From Rhizopus arrhizus (lineage: Eukaryota > Mucoromycota > Mucoromycetes > Mucorales > Rhizopodaceae), in NCBI GenBank assembly GCA_024220505.1, contig JAKZZE010000041.1:116403-180402 (forward strand): a stretch of DNA of 64,000 bases, written 5' to 3'. Numbering within the stretch: position 1 is the first letter of the stretch; the number at the start of each line of letters is the position of its first letter. The position numbers and the translations under genes are program-made. Shown here in pieces: positions 48,110 to 58,490 of this stretch. Under the pieces are notes generated by a model. That model worked only from the letters and a program-made list of their open reading frames with translations, did no database searches and was not told the origin of the DNA.

Positions 48110-49778
48110 CAGTGGCCAGCAAAACCGTTCGCACAAAACGTATTTTTTTCTTTCTGCGCCTTTTGCGACATATTGCTCTTATTAAGCGCTACCTATAATA
48201 CATATTACTTAAAAGTACAAACTCTTGGCTTTCTGATGACGTATGATACGTCCCCCTACGCGCACCCTAGCCAGTGCTACGGACAATCAAAACTCAAAGG
48301 TACATTCGAACGGTTTTGCGGCCACGTTTTAGGAGTTGGTCGATTGCGGTAAACGCAGTCACTGCACCCTGCAATCCTTCCAGAACTTTCATTGCTTACT
48401 AATTCATCACTTCGCATTATTTTTCTACTTTTTTTCTTTTGTCATTCATACATTCTCATTTCGACATCTCGACATCTACCAAGTCATTACCCAACATGCA
48501 ACCATTGACAGAAGATCGCAAGAACACCATTGAGCTTTACCTTCGTCAAGGCTTTTCTTATCACAAAATTGCAAAGATAGTCAAAGTATCATCATCTACT
48601 GTTCATAAGGTTCGCTTAGAATTAGGTTTGCCTGCTAGAAATGACAAGGGTGGCAGACCAAAAGCGCTCACTAAACGGGAGCAACAGCATCTTGATCGTG
48701 CTGTAACAGCAGATGGACTCGAAAACGCTGTACAAGCACAGCAGTTGTTGGAGCAGAACCTGGGCAAGTCAGTTTCTGTAGATACTGTACGTAGGGCATT
48801 AAAAGATGCTGGTTTGGTCTCATTCGTCAAGCCAAAGAAACCTTTAATTAATGAAAGAAATAGAATGAGGAGGCTCCAATGGGCTCGTCAGCACATTGAC
48901 TGGACAGTAAACGATTGGATGAACGTCATATGGTCTGACGAAACCAAAGTCAACAGTTTTGGATCCGACGGAAAGTCTTATGCATGGAAAGTGCCAGGTA
49001 AACCGTTAAAAAAGCATCAGGTTCGTGAGACAGTGAAGCATGGAGGAGGTTCTATAATGGTATGGAGCTATATTAGCTGGTATGGCCCAGGCTATATTGT
49101 GGATGTGGGCAAGTGCATGGCAAAGGACGTCTATTTGGAGGTTTTACAAGATTATTTGATGAAGTCTTTGGCTTGGTATATGGAAGAAAGTGGAAAATCT
49201 ACCAATCAATTCATCTTTATGCAGGACAATGACCCCAAACATACAGCTAAAGTCGTGTCAAAATGGCTAAATGAGCAAGAGTTTCATGTAATGGAATGGC
49301 CACCATAATCACCAGACTTAAACCCAATCGAAAACATGTGGCAATTACTTAAAAGACGGTTGTTTAGAAACTATGACTGTCCTCCATGTGGTATACATGA
49401 GCTATGGGACCGTATAGGACACACTTGGTACCAAATCACAGCTGAAAAATGTCAAACGTTTATTAAAAGTATGCCAGAGCGATACCGTGCAGTTATTGAG
49501 ACTGATGGTCTTTATATTGGATATTAAATAAACTTATTCTAACACATTTTGATTTCAAAACATACGGCCGCAAAACCGTTCGAATGTACCTTTGAGTTTT
49601 GATTGTCCGTAGCACTGGCTAGGGTGCGCGTAGGGGGACGTATCATACGTCATCAGAAAGCCAAGAGTTTGTACTTTTAAGTAATATGTATTATAGGTAG
49701 CGCTTAATAAGAGCAATATGTCGCAAAAGGCGCAGAAAGAAAAAAATACGTTTTGTGCGAACGGTTTTGCTGGCCACT
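48110..49778 (+). mobile_element. Tc1/mariner element Tc1-1 with about 213-bp TIRs
   Basis: A 1,669-bp element, CAGTGGCCAGCAAAACC ... CTGGCCACTG, flanked by TA on both sides (48108-48109, 49779-49780). A1 shows the empty site with a single TA. The inverted repeats cover 48110-48323 and 49566-49778. Each TIR carries the end motif twice, in opposite directions: at the outer end (GGCCAGCAAAACCGTTCG) and at the inner end (GGCCGCAAAACCGTTCG reversed). Confidence 0.95.
48496..49527 (+). pseudogene. Tc1-1 transposase with one in-frame stop
   Basis: This is a 343-codon DD34E transposase. The N-terminal helix-turn-helix part (LRQGFSYHKIAKIVKVSSST) and a second HTH are followed by the catalytic residues: SDETK (first Asp), QDNDPKHTA (second Asp) and NPIENMW (Glu). 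The frame is interrupted by one TAA at 49306-49308, right after EWPP. The relative at 61,689 has CAA (Gln) at this place, so one C-to-T change explains it. It is otherwise full length. Confidence 0.93.
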
Positions 49779-50017
49779 GTAGGTACCTGATCCATTATTA
49801 TTCATTTACAGAAATGATGAATAGTAAAGATCATGACTTATTTATTGTTCATGTTTACTTTATAGAATGAATCTAATTGTGATAGTTTTGTATAAAAAAG
49901 AAGAAGAATATATTTTATTTGATAAAGATTTAAATTATTATCTTTTATCAATTTTAATATACTTCATTTAGTTGTGATTATTCAATGTCCGTTATGATCA
50001 GACGCTGTTCTACAACA

Positions 50018-50744
50018 ACCACTAATGAGATCCCTCGGCCTTAAAACTCTGTATAAGAAAAAGAAGCCTTTAATCAAGAGAACTAACCAGAAAAAGCGAT
50101 TGGAATGGGCCAAAAAACACCGTGACTGGACTGTAGAGGACTGGAACAAGGTCATATTCTCCGACGAAACCAAAATCAACAGATGGGGATCAGATGGAGC
50201 TCAAATTACATAGAAACATAAGGATGACCCACTTCGACCACATAATTATCAAACTCAATTAAAAGGTGGCGGAGGCTGAATGATGGTTTGGGGATGCATG
50301 ACATCATCAGGAGTAGGTTACGCATGCCGTATTATTGAGTATCCTATGAAATCAGAGCTGTACACCCATATCTTGGATACTTCCTATAAGGATACACTCG
50401 AGCACTTCAGTCTCAGCAATGAGGAAGTCATCTTTCAACAGGACGGAGATACAAAACACACATCGAAACTCACTAAAAAATGGCTTGCAGATAACGGAAT
50501 TAACTATATTCAAGACTGGCCAGCAAATAGTCCCGACCTAAACCCAATTGAACACCTCTGGCATCATGTTAAGTTGAAATTAGATGCATATGACACCAAG
50601 CCCAAAAATATGGATGAATTGTGGGATAGATTTGATGCAGAGTGGAACAAATTCACTAAAGAGGACATGAAGAAGTATTACGAGAGTATGCCAAAAAGAA
50701 TTGAAGAGGTTATCAAAGCTAAAGGTGGATCTACAAAGCGTTAA
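50018..50744 (+). pseudogene. Tc1/mariner transposase remnant Tc1-2
   Basis: The C-terminal two thirds of another Tc1 transposase are present: KKPLIKRTNQKKRLEW, SDETKINRWGSDG, QQDGDTKHTS and NPIEHLWHH. The N-terminus is cut off at the A2 border. Two in-frame stops exist, TAG near 50,212 (where related proteins have Trp) and TGA near 50,278 (where Ser is expected in GGGSMMVWG). The second catalytic box reads DGDTKH rather than DNDPKH. No matching TIR could be located, and the 3' end lies somewhere before 50,900. Confidence 0.88.
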
Positions 50745-50908
50745 AGATTTGCTGTCAGATTGATTTTATAGTCATTTTTTTCAAATTCCGCCACATTTTA
50801 CTAATTAGTGTGCTATAAAAATTTGTTCAATAAAAATATGTTGTTTTAGCACTGTTCCATTAAAATTTAAAAAGTTTAGCTTTACTTTTGCGGGAATTAT
50901 CTTAAATT

Positions 50909-51157
50909 TTATTTTTGTTTGGCAGTTAACAGCAGGACTGTAAAACGATCTTCGAACTCTTTTTCGAATTGCTGGTAGCTTTCAAAGTCATGATCATAAA
51001 ACCATCGAGAGACTGATTTGTTGAGATAACCGGGAACATAATCTAACTTTTCTTCATCTTTAACTTTAAGAATCTTGCAACCAGTATTGAAGGCGTTCAA
51101 CCAGTCTCTAGGGCTTTGATCAGGCCTAAACTTTGGTATCTTGTAACTATAGGACAT
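50909..51157 (-). pseudogene. Retrotransposon Gag fragment
   Basis: An 82-codon frame (starting MSYSYKIPKFRPDQSPRDW) shows a retrotransposon-Gag pattern: W-L-N-A-F then VPGYLNKSVSRWFYDHDFES and FEKEFEDRF. It is cut at both ends. It is not obviously the N-terminal part missing from the 45,786-47,763 Gag, but it could be from the same superfamily. Confidence 0.6.
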
Positions 51158-51487
51158 GCTTTCTTGTTGTAACAGAAGGAGATGTTGTTGTGTTTTTAAT
51201 AGCTTTTTTTGACTTAATTATTTTCACTAATCAACACCTTTCTGGCAGAAGGCACCATGAATTTAAACCACAAGTGACTTTAGATAATTTATGGGTTTTA
51301 AGACAGCTTTATTTATTTGGTTAATGATTTAATTTAATTGATATTCATAGTTTAATACATACTTAAGGATTAAATATATTTGAATACTTTTTGTAAAGTT
51401 ATTACAGTAAAAGTGGAAGCCAGAGAAAAGGGGGAAAACAAGCGAGAATTTAAGATTTTACCCTTTGATACTGTCTGTGTTAATAGT
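51158..51487. other. Short non-coding stretch in the transposon cluster
   Basis: AT-rich DNA with two nearby TGTTGT sequences (51,173 and 51,184) like the ends of the local LTRs, but no matching unit could be delimited. Confidence 0.3.
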
Positions 51488-52208
51488 CTAAATTTTAGAC
51501 TTGTGGGACTCTGGAGATTTAAGCCGCTTCAAATCAGTAGCAAAAATTGAATTCTGGATCTTTGTACTAGAGTATTGTTTCATAGTTGGTTTATAGTAGT
51601 ATTTCTCGAAAGTATTCGAGGCTTGGCTCCAGCTTGCATGATCCTTGACCTTTTCAATAGAGTTTCCGAGCATCACGGCTTCAGTACTAACAGCTGAATG
51701 AATTGAATGCGGCTTGTATGCCTCGTTTATTCCGGCCTTTTTCATATGGGCCTTAATCCAGTTTGCTATTGTTGAAGGAGCTGCACTTTTAGACTCTTCG
51801 TTTTTCTTGTCATCTTGTAAGTACGTAAGAAAAAGGCTGTGTTCCTGTGATAAAGACTTTCTAATGTCTGCTGTCTTTTGCATGAATTTCTCCAAAGTTT
51901 CACCACGCAAACTTCTTGTTGAGTGTTGTCTGTTATCAATCCTAATTTTGTAAATTTTTGTTGAGACTCCTTGGGTTCTCGAACATGAATAGTGACGCCT
52001 TCCAATTGTTTCTTGTCAGAGTCGTATTTTAGGTGTACATCTCTATGTTGGATTCGTCCAATATCACTTCGAGGTCTCCACATCGTATGTAAGCATAATA
52101 ACAAAATGGTCTTCTGTTGAAGGTCATATAGAGTGAGTTCGTCTGTTGGTGACAATTCCTTACAAACGTAATCCACTAATAGTTTGACATACCATGTTTC
52201 GAGACTGG
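51488..52208 (-). pseudogene. Tyrosine recombinase fragment, frameshifted
   Basis: This resembles the catalytic half of a DIRS/Crypton-like tyrosine recombinase. It enters in frame from the D2 border (ETWYVKLLVDYVCKEL), shows the first Arg box (TMWRPRSDIGRIQ), and shifts frame around 51,900. It continues to KPHSIHSAVSTEAV and WSQASNTFEKYYYKP with the tyrosines. In the second box the pattern H-S-x-R reads H-S-I-H: CAT replaces the CGT expected for the catalytic Arg. The sequence differs from the recombinase at 39,949, so it is another family. Confidence 0.75.
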
Positions 52209-52851
52209 CGTTTAGGAAAGGGGAGTTTTAGGTAAAATGTAATATAGCAACAAAGATAAAGAAATACTGTTAGAAATTGGTATCTCTTTATTAAGTTAAG
52301 ATAACTATTGTTTTTTTGATTCTACATGTAAAAAGTGAGAGTATTTATAGACATTATACGGATAAAGAATTAGAACAGATTTATAATCAATTTAACGGAA
52401 TAGATGATTACTATTTCTAATTATTAGGTTAGCCTGTTCCTAGCTTGTATTGTCAATTATGCTATTGGGATGGTTTCAGATATAACTATTTAAGGAGACG
52501 GTATGGGTGAATATAAAGACCTTTAGTTCCGTGATTGGATATCATTGCTAACAATAATATCTCAGTCAGGATAAATGTTTTCATGACTAATGATGATCCG
52601 GTAAGTAATAGTCATTCCTTATTCAACATGCTCATATTATTAATAAACTATATTACAACCATGTCATCTTATTTGACTCTGTGAAGTTAATATGAATAAA
52701 GCTTAATATAAAAATCTAACCAGAGTATTTTATTGATCTGTGTTGGGAATAATGTTATAAATGATTCCAAGTTATGTCAACATATTATTCAGGATCATAT
52801 CTGATTCCTTTTACTAAAATAAAGTGACTATAATCCTATGTATCCTTAACA
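52209..52851. mobile_element. Solo LTR D2, no TSD, mutated first base
   Basis: A 643-bp copy of D1, starting CGTTTAGG (T to C at the terminal base) and ending CCTTAACA. Flanks ACTGG and GTTGT differ. The left side is recombinase sequence and the right side is Gag sequence. Confidence 0.88.
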
Positions 52852-53052
52852 GTTGTAACCATCCAGTTCTTCTTGTATGTCTTCAGGAAACGACGATCCT
52901 TGAATTCTTTGTTCGAGCTCTGCGAGTTGTGATTCTCTAACCCGCTTAGTGACTTGGTCAATAATGGCATTGACTTAGTCTACTGTAAAATACTGTGGCT
53001 GTTGTTGTTGTCCTCCTTCATTTGTAGTATATGATGAGGTTGGATCGCTCAT
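52852..53052 (-). pseudogene. Gag N-terminal fragment with one stop
   Basis: An ATG at 53,052 opens a frame MSDPTSSYTTNEGGQQQQPQ that meets a TAA near 52,978, where CAA would fit. It then continues (VNAIIDQVTKRVRESQLAELEQRI...) to the LTR D2 border. The position between a leader-like region and an LTR suggests the start of a Gag protein. Confidence 0.55.
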
Positions 53053-53193
53053 AATTTATCCACGGTGCGCGGCTTAGAACGATCTGGGGAAAAAGGGAAA
53101 TTATGTAGTTTTTTTTATTATTATATTGAAAATAAAGTGTGGCTCAGAGAGCTTGCACCACTTCGGAATCCGAAGCGAAGGCAACCAGGATTG
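53053..53193. other. Leader/UTR-like block shared with 39,600-39,686
   Basis: About 50 bp here (AAAATAAAGTGTGGCTCAGAGAGCTT ... CACTTC, shown in parts) is the reverse complement of a block at 39,628-39,680. This indicates two copies of the same element, probably its end or leader. Confidence 0.55.
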
Positions 53194-53245
53194 TGTTAGG
53201 AATGTCTGATTATAACGGACATTAAATAATCACAACTAAAAGAAG
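53194..53245. mobile_element. LTR-A fragment A5
   Basis: 52 bp similar to the end of reversed LTR-A (TGTTAGGAATGTCTGAT... AATCACAACTAAAAGAAGT), cut by LTR B2. Confidence 0.7.
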
Positions 53246-53709
53246 TGTTTTGCCAAGTATTAAAATAAGAGACAAAAACTTAAAAAGACAATAGTTGTGA
53301 AACTAAAGATTATATGTTGCTTTATTAATAAAAACATTTGAGGGTATTTATACTTTTTGGATGTCTGGGTCTTTACCGCTATTTCAATTGATCGGTTAAA
53401 AGAATGATGTGGGAAGGATGGGAAGGTAAAGGAAAGATAGTAGATAATCAATAGCCGCTGTCTTCTTGACGAATCAAGGGACAATGAAGTAGATAAATTA
53501 TTGATCTAACGATAATTATCGAATAAGTTTGGATTGAACTGCCGTTGTTGTAATCAGGTTCCGATCTAGTCGTGGGAACGCCGATAGGGACAACAAGGCA
53601 AGGTTGGCTATTGCGGAGATCTCTCGTTTATCCATTGTTATTTTTTTTGGTTGGCTTGTTGTAAGTGAGTTAATTTGAGTTAAGTTTGCTTGCAAAGCTT
53701 GATTGTAAG

Positions 53710-54124
53710 TGATGTATCCATCATTCATAACTCGATATGAAAACAGTATTAATAAGCTACATGTAAAATATATCCAATAGATAGGCTACAGGTTAATTCG
53801 GATAATCTTCATTAAGGATAAGATGCTGCGTAATTGCACGGTTAAATTATATTAAATCCAGGAACTAAATCACAGTCAATCGCAGTCAATCATATACGAG
53901 TATTCTATGGATAAATGCTTATGATGACAAAGATAACAATGGAAGAACACGTAACCATTATCTATTTGTCATCAGTTATATCATACTCATTAATTATTAA
54001 TCCATGACATGAAATATTATCCGTGTATGAAAAGTATAAATAGAGTATCATTTTCTTATTAAATAAAACAATCTCTTTATCGAGTCTCGTCCTCTCTTGT
54101 TCCTTTCTATTCTTGGATAAATCA
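53710..54124. mobile_element. Solo LTR C2 with TSD GTAAG
   Basis: 415 bp, matching C1 closely. GTAAG is found at 53705-53709 and 54125-54129. It is inserted in unit H. Confidence 0.95.
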
Positions 54125-54365
54125 GTAAGGTTAAGATTGTCTTGTAAGTTGTTGTTTTATATAGAATTTAAGCCGATGCTTGATAAGTAGTGACCACCAG
54201 ATCTTATGTATAAGATCAATACGATGTTTCTTGATAAAAGTTAAAGTAGAGTAAAAAGTTTAAGTGAACAGGGACTTTCTTATTAAAGTTTGTTAATTAT
54301 TGGGTAAAAATATCTGATTTATTTAAACTGACTAACAATTTCTTCACAAAAAGATGGTATATATA

Positions 54366-55395
54366 CAGTAGCGGACAAAACTGGTGCACAAAAATTAAAA
54401 TCAACATTGTATCTCCGCCATATGTCTGCGACTTTTGTAGCATATACCATCTGAAAGACAGTCCAAAATATACATTATGTTATGTAAACCGGAACTGTAC
54501 CGGACATTCCCCAGGCATAAGGTCATTTTTAGTGATTTTTTGCATATTTCAATTTTCGCCAAAAATGTAGTGCTTGTCTAGCCTTCTTTCAATTTTCCCC
54601 ATATCTCTCCCGTTTGCTTTCAGATTTCACAGCATATTAGTAAATGCAAGTCGAGCAACCTAAGCGATTTTTTCACGGTGATCAAACAATGAAGCATGCT
54701 GGCTGCTCTGTTATGTTTTAAGGCTGTATTAGATCTTGAGGGCCGGAATATGTGTGTCAAGTATATGATGGTATAATGAACTCATAAATATACACATATA
54801 TTTCGCTTACTTCATACCACAAAAGCCTAGCGTATAGTGGTCTAAAACGTCGTAATCTCTCGTTTCAGTATGACAATGACACAAGGCACAAGTCGACGCA
54901 TGTCACAAACTCAATATTTGATAACAGCGCTTCTGTGCTACAAGTTTAGCCGCCACTAATCCCGGCCTAAGTCCGCTTAAGCATGCCAGGTGGCAATTGA
55001 TGGCAAAGGTATGATGATACGACACTAGATCAAAAAGGATCGATGATCTTTGGAAAAGAGTAGTTAAAGAGCCGGGTTCTTTTATTGAAAATGATATACA
55101 CGCATATTATTAGCATATGCAAAGAAGAACATCCGATGATATCAAGAGATGAGATGATTATATAAAGTCTAAGGTTTTAGCCACTTTTGCGGTTTTTAGA
55201 AAATATAAAATTTTATAAATTTAAAGCACGCTTATCGCTCAGTTTTAACAATGTCATGCTTAGAACATACATAAATTACAATGACTAGTATATCCTCCTT
55301 CTAGTACAGTTTCATGACTATTGCAATTACCATGAGCAGGTAATGGTAGTTAAAAGCTGAAAAAAAGTTTTGTGCACCAGTTTTGTCCGCTACTG
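54366..55395. mobile_element. Decayed, internally deleted Tc1-like element Tc1-3
   Basis: A 1,030-bp element flanked by TA (54364-54365, 55396-55397), with about 28-bp inverted ends (CAGTAGCGGACAAAACTGGT...). Between 54,690 and 55,150 a transposase relic is recognisable through many stops and shifts (TMKHAGCSVMF, CQVYDGIMNS, QYDNDT-like and SPDL-like remnants). It cannot code, but its ends are intact, so it could be moved in trans. Confidence 0.85.
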
Positions 55396-55570
55396 TATAT
55401 ATGAATAATTTTTTTTTTGTTTTCTTTTTAGCTTTTCTTATTTTTTTGACCTTTTTTATATTTTCAACTTTTTTTATCTTTCTGACTTGACTCGGCTAAT
55501 CTCTGTGTATCCTTATTGCCATTTTCGTTACATCATGAATGTTCACTTTACTAGTTGTGTGAATACAACA

Positions 55571-56016
55571 ATTTATATGTTTTTGGGTTTTATGATTTTG
55601 TTCTGTTTTTGGTATTTTCAATGGTTGGTATAACATAAGAGGCGGTTGTTGTATAGTGTAAGGCGTTCGTTATAAACTGCAACGATTTAAATTCCGCCGT
55701 TTCATTCTTGTTTGTTACACTGTAACTTGTTAGTACTTGGGATTTGGATTGTGTTAAAGTGTTGCAGATTTGTTTAGTTTGAAGTTCGAAGCCTTGAATG
55801 ACTTGTATTTGATGATTTGAGTGAACGTTTAACAGTTCTTTTGATATAGTAATTTGGTTTTAAGTAGTGACCACCAGATCTTTATAGATCAATAAGGTTA
55901 AGAGTAAGATTGTTTAGTAAAAGATAAAAATAAAAGGGGTCTTTCTTGATTCGTGATAAATCATATATCAGATCAGAAAGAATAAGTAAAATAAAAAGAA
56001 AAGAAAAGGTAATTGT
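55571..56016. repeat. Repeat with ACCACCAGATCTT core, left of A3
   Basis: Non-coding, with the core at 55,866-55,892 followed by GATAAAAATAAAAGG and TTCTTGAT, as in other copies. It continues on the right of A3 after 56,596. Its outer borders are unclear. Confidence 0.55.
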
Positions 56017-56595
56017 TGTTGTAGAACAGCGTCTGATCATAACGGACATTGAATAATCACAACTAAAAGAAGTATATTAAAACTGATAAAAGATAATAAT
56101 TTAAATCTTTATCAAATAAAATATATTCTTCTTCTTTTTTATATAAAACTATCACTATTAGATTCATCCTATAAAGTAAACATGAACAATAAATAAGTCA
56201 TGACCTTTATTATTCATCATTTCTGTAAATGAATAATAATGGATCAGGTACCTAGTCAACTATGATCTGACTGGAGGCATTTCATATAAATATATCTTTC
56301 CTCTCAATGAAGACGGGACAATTCTCCCAGATCAGTTAAAGAACAATAAGATCTATAAAACAACGAATTAAAAATTTTCATAATCGATTCAGTGATCATT
56401 CTTCAATCAAACATGTCAATTATTGGATCTACGCTCATAACAACTCATTTACCCGCCAACTGATAGAAGAATATAAATAGTAGATTTTGTAATGATTTCT
56501 TTTTAATAATTAAGATTGTCTTAAATAAAGTTCAGTCTCAAAAAGTATTCTTTGGTTTTATCTTTATTCCTTAATTACTTTACCAGAACATAACA
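56017..56595. mobile_element. Solo LTR A3 (reverse orientation) with TSD ATTGT
   Basis: 579 bp, the reverse complement of A1. ATTGT is present at 56012-56016 and 56596-56600. Confidence 0.95.
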
Positions 56596-57344
56596 ATTGT
56601 GACCCAATAAGAAGAGATTGCTTTTTAAGCCCAAGAAGATATGATTTATTGGATGTCTTTTATTTTGTTCAAAATATTCATCTTATTTATAAAAAAAAAA
56701 AAAAAAGGCGTGGCTTATTGTTTATGTCGAACGACATCAATGTCGCTGGACATCAAAATTTGTTCTTGTGATCATCATTGTTCTCCAGATCCAAAATTTC
56801 ATCATTTGTGCTACTCTAATTTTTCTTGTGATAGGTATTGTTTCGTTTAAATGGCCTTAAGAGTTTAGAAATAATTTGACTTTTCTTTGAAGTGTAAAAG
56901 AATTTGAGATCAAAAGCTTGTGTTTATGTTGATAAATTTGGTTTGCTTGTAATAAGTGACCACCAGATCTTGTATTGTAGATCAAACAGTAAAAAGTAAT
57001 AAAGAGTTTTCTTGATAAGAGAATATAAAATTGATACGATGAAGATAATTTGACTTCAAAGGACTTGACTTGATGTATGTGTAAGGGATCAGAAAGATTT
57101 TAAATGTAGATCCTTGAAGATATTCTTTTTATTTATGTTAAAGTAAAATATGTCAAAGTAAGTAAAAAGTAAGTATATATCAGAAGTAAGTGAGTCTTTC
57201 AAAACTGAAAGGATAAAGGGATATTTATAGGATTGTGATTTTTTGTGTTTTTCTATTTTTGAACTTTTTTTGTTTATCTTCAGGGGCTGAGGTCCCTCCT
57301 ACGACCGAGTCCCTTCTTCCGCAAAAGTTACACCAACTGCGTCA
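56596..57344. repeat. Non-coding repeat-rich stretch with core F3
   Basis: Contains the core at 56,954-56,987 in a context like F1 and F2 (TTCAAAGGACTTGACTTG). A GC-richer tag near 57,285-57,345 precedes F2. No gene was seen. Confidence 0.5.
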
Positions 57345-57600
57345 CACTGTAATTTTTTGTTGCTTCAATGGCTTGTAAGAGTTAACGGTTTTGAAATAAA
57401 GTAAAGTTGATGAAAATAGATAAAAAAAATAAGAGTTGGATAGAGTATTGATATTAGGTTCGCTTGTAAGTGACCACCAGATCTTGTTAAGTAGATCAAA
57501 CTTGTTTGTAATAAAGTAACTTGATAGAAGTATTAAAATGTTCACAATGAAGATAATTGACTTCAAGGGACTTGTCTTGCTTGTGTTTTAAGAGTGTTAT
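57345..57600. repeat. Dispersed repeat F2 with ACCACCAGATCTT core
   Basis: The best match to F1 (39,065-39,365), in the same orientation, with the core at 57,469-57,500. The two copies lie 18 kb apart, either side of the main transposon block. Confidence 0.7.
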
Positions 57601-58071
57601 ACCAAAAGATTCAGGGATAAAGATACTTGATTTATTGGATAAAATATATTTAAAATAAGTAAAGTTAAGATATGTAAGTTAAGAGAAGTAAGTCAAGATA
57701 AGTGAAGTAAAATAAAAATAAAAGCTTGTCTATTTTATAGACAAAAGAAAATAAAGTTTGATTTTTGAAGTAAGCTTTTCTTTTTGAAATAAGCTTTACT
57801 TTTTGAAATAAGGTTTGATTTTTGAAATAAGCTTCAATTTTTGAAATAAAGTTCAAAAATTGAACAAGGTTCAATATGGGGTACTCACTAGGCGCAATCG
57901 TCATAACTTGCTTCGTCACAACATGAACTTAGTTCAGGTCCGAACTTTCTTCGTCAAGTGGTACAGTTTGATTGAAAAAATTTCTATTTTCGTCACAATA
58001 AAAAAAAAAAAAAGGACACGGCTATTAGTTTATCCTTTGATAGCAGGGGAAAAAGAAACGTTAATGCGGTA
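57601..58071. other. AT-rich non-coding stretch
   Basis: A short degenerate tandem series of TTTTTGAAATAAG-like units runs from about 57,760 to 57,865. A GAAAAAGAAACG sequence at about 58,050-58,061 provides a T-rich stop for the tRNA on the opposite strand. No gene was seen. Confidence 0.45.
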
Positions 58072-58143
58072 TTCCCCAACGGGGAATCGAACCCCGGCCA
58101 TGTCGGTGAAAGCGACAGATCCTAGCCACTGGACCATTGAGGA
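58072..58143 (-). tRNA. tRNA-Glu (UUC)
   Basis: A 72-nt cloverleaf on the minus strand. The acceptor stem is TCCTCAA with TTGGGGA plus discriminator A, the D-arm contains GGTCCAGTGGCTAGGA, the anticodon loop CTTTCAC has anticodon TTC, and the T-loop is GGTTCGATTCC. There is no intron. Both internal RNA polymerase III boxes look normal, and an oligo-T stop follows within about 12 bases. It sits just upstream of the LINE, transcribed away from it. Confidence 0.93.
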
Positions 58144-58490
58144 CACCTTGAAATTTCTTTCGTGTTTTCGATTGTTATACCAATTTTCGGCTAAACAATC
58201 ACCCGTACACACTTCTTTAAAGAAAAACCCTTCTATCCAAAATTAGTTCAATCAATCCATCCGCAGTAAACACTTCTTTACAAGTCTCACCTTCTGAAGT
58301 CCAAAATCCATCAAGATATCCAGAAAAGACTTCTTTACTCAACACCAAGAAGAACAGCAACAGCATCAACAAACAAGCTCCCGCTTCCCCTGAGCCATCT
58401 GCCGCTACTAAGCGCACCCTCGCCGATCGATCTCCGCCAATTTTCCCCGCTGACCTCGCGCGACAACCTTCCGGCAAACCCGAGGTTGAT

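Larger units (their letters stand above)
47764..50017. mobile_element. LTR A2 carrying a Tc1 element, at a junction, no TSD
   Basis: Minus the Tc1 insertion this is about 583 bp and matches A1 along its length (TGTTATGTTCTGG ... TTCTACAACA). Left flank is CTTGG within Gypsy gag, right flank is ACCAC within a different Tc1 transposase, so the two sides come from unrelated elements. Confidence 0.9.
53636..55532. mobile_element. LTR-like unit H, nested in B2
   Basis: Starts TGTTATTTTTTTTGG and ends CCATTTTCGTTACA (TG...CA), about 445 bp without its insertions. Its left flank TCCAT and right flank TCAT are an imperfect duplication of the B target. It carries the ACCACCAGATCTT core at 54,189-54,220, so the dispersed core probably marks this family. 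Confidence 0.7.
53246..55570. mobile_element. LTR B2 split by nested insertions
   Basis: 53246-53635 and 55533-55570 together equal B1 (428 against 425 bp). The gap holds unit H, which itself holds C2 and a Tc1-like element, so four levels of nesting can be ordered here. Outer flanks AGAAG and ATTTA are not a duplication. Confidence 0.88.

Noticed and set aside
38438..57500. CRISPR-like interpretation of the regularly recurring ACCACCAGATCTT core
   Set aside because: Spacing is irregular (hundreds of bases to kilobases), copies lie in longer homologous repeats, and the genome is eukaryotic.
57665..57919. Minus-strand frame with repeated KAYFKNQTLF
   Set aside because: It comes from a short degenerate tandem repeat in AT-rich DNA and is not a credible protein.
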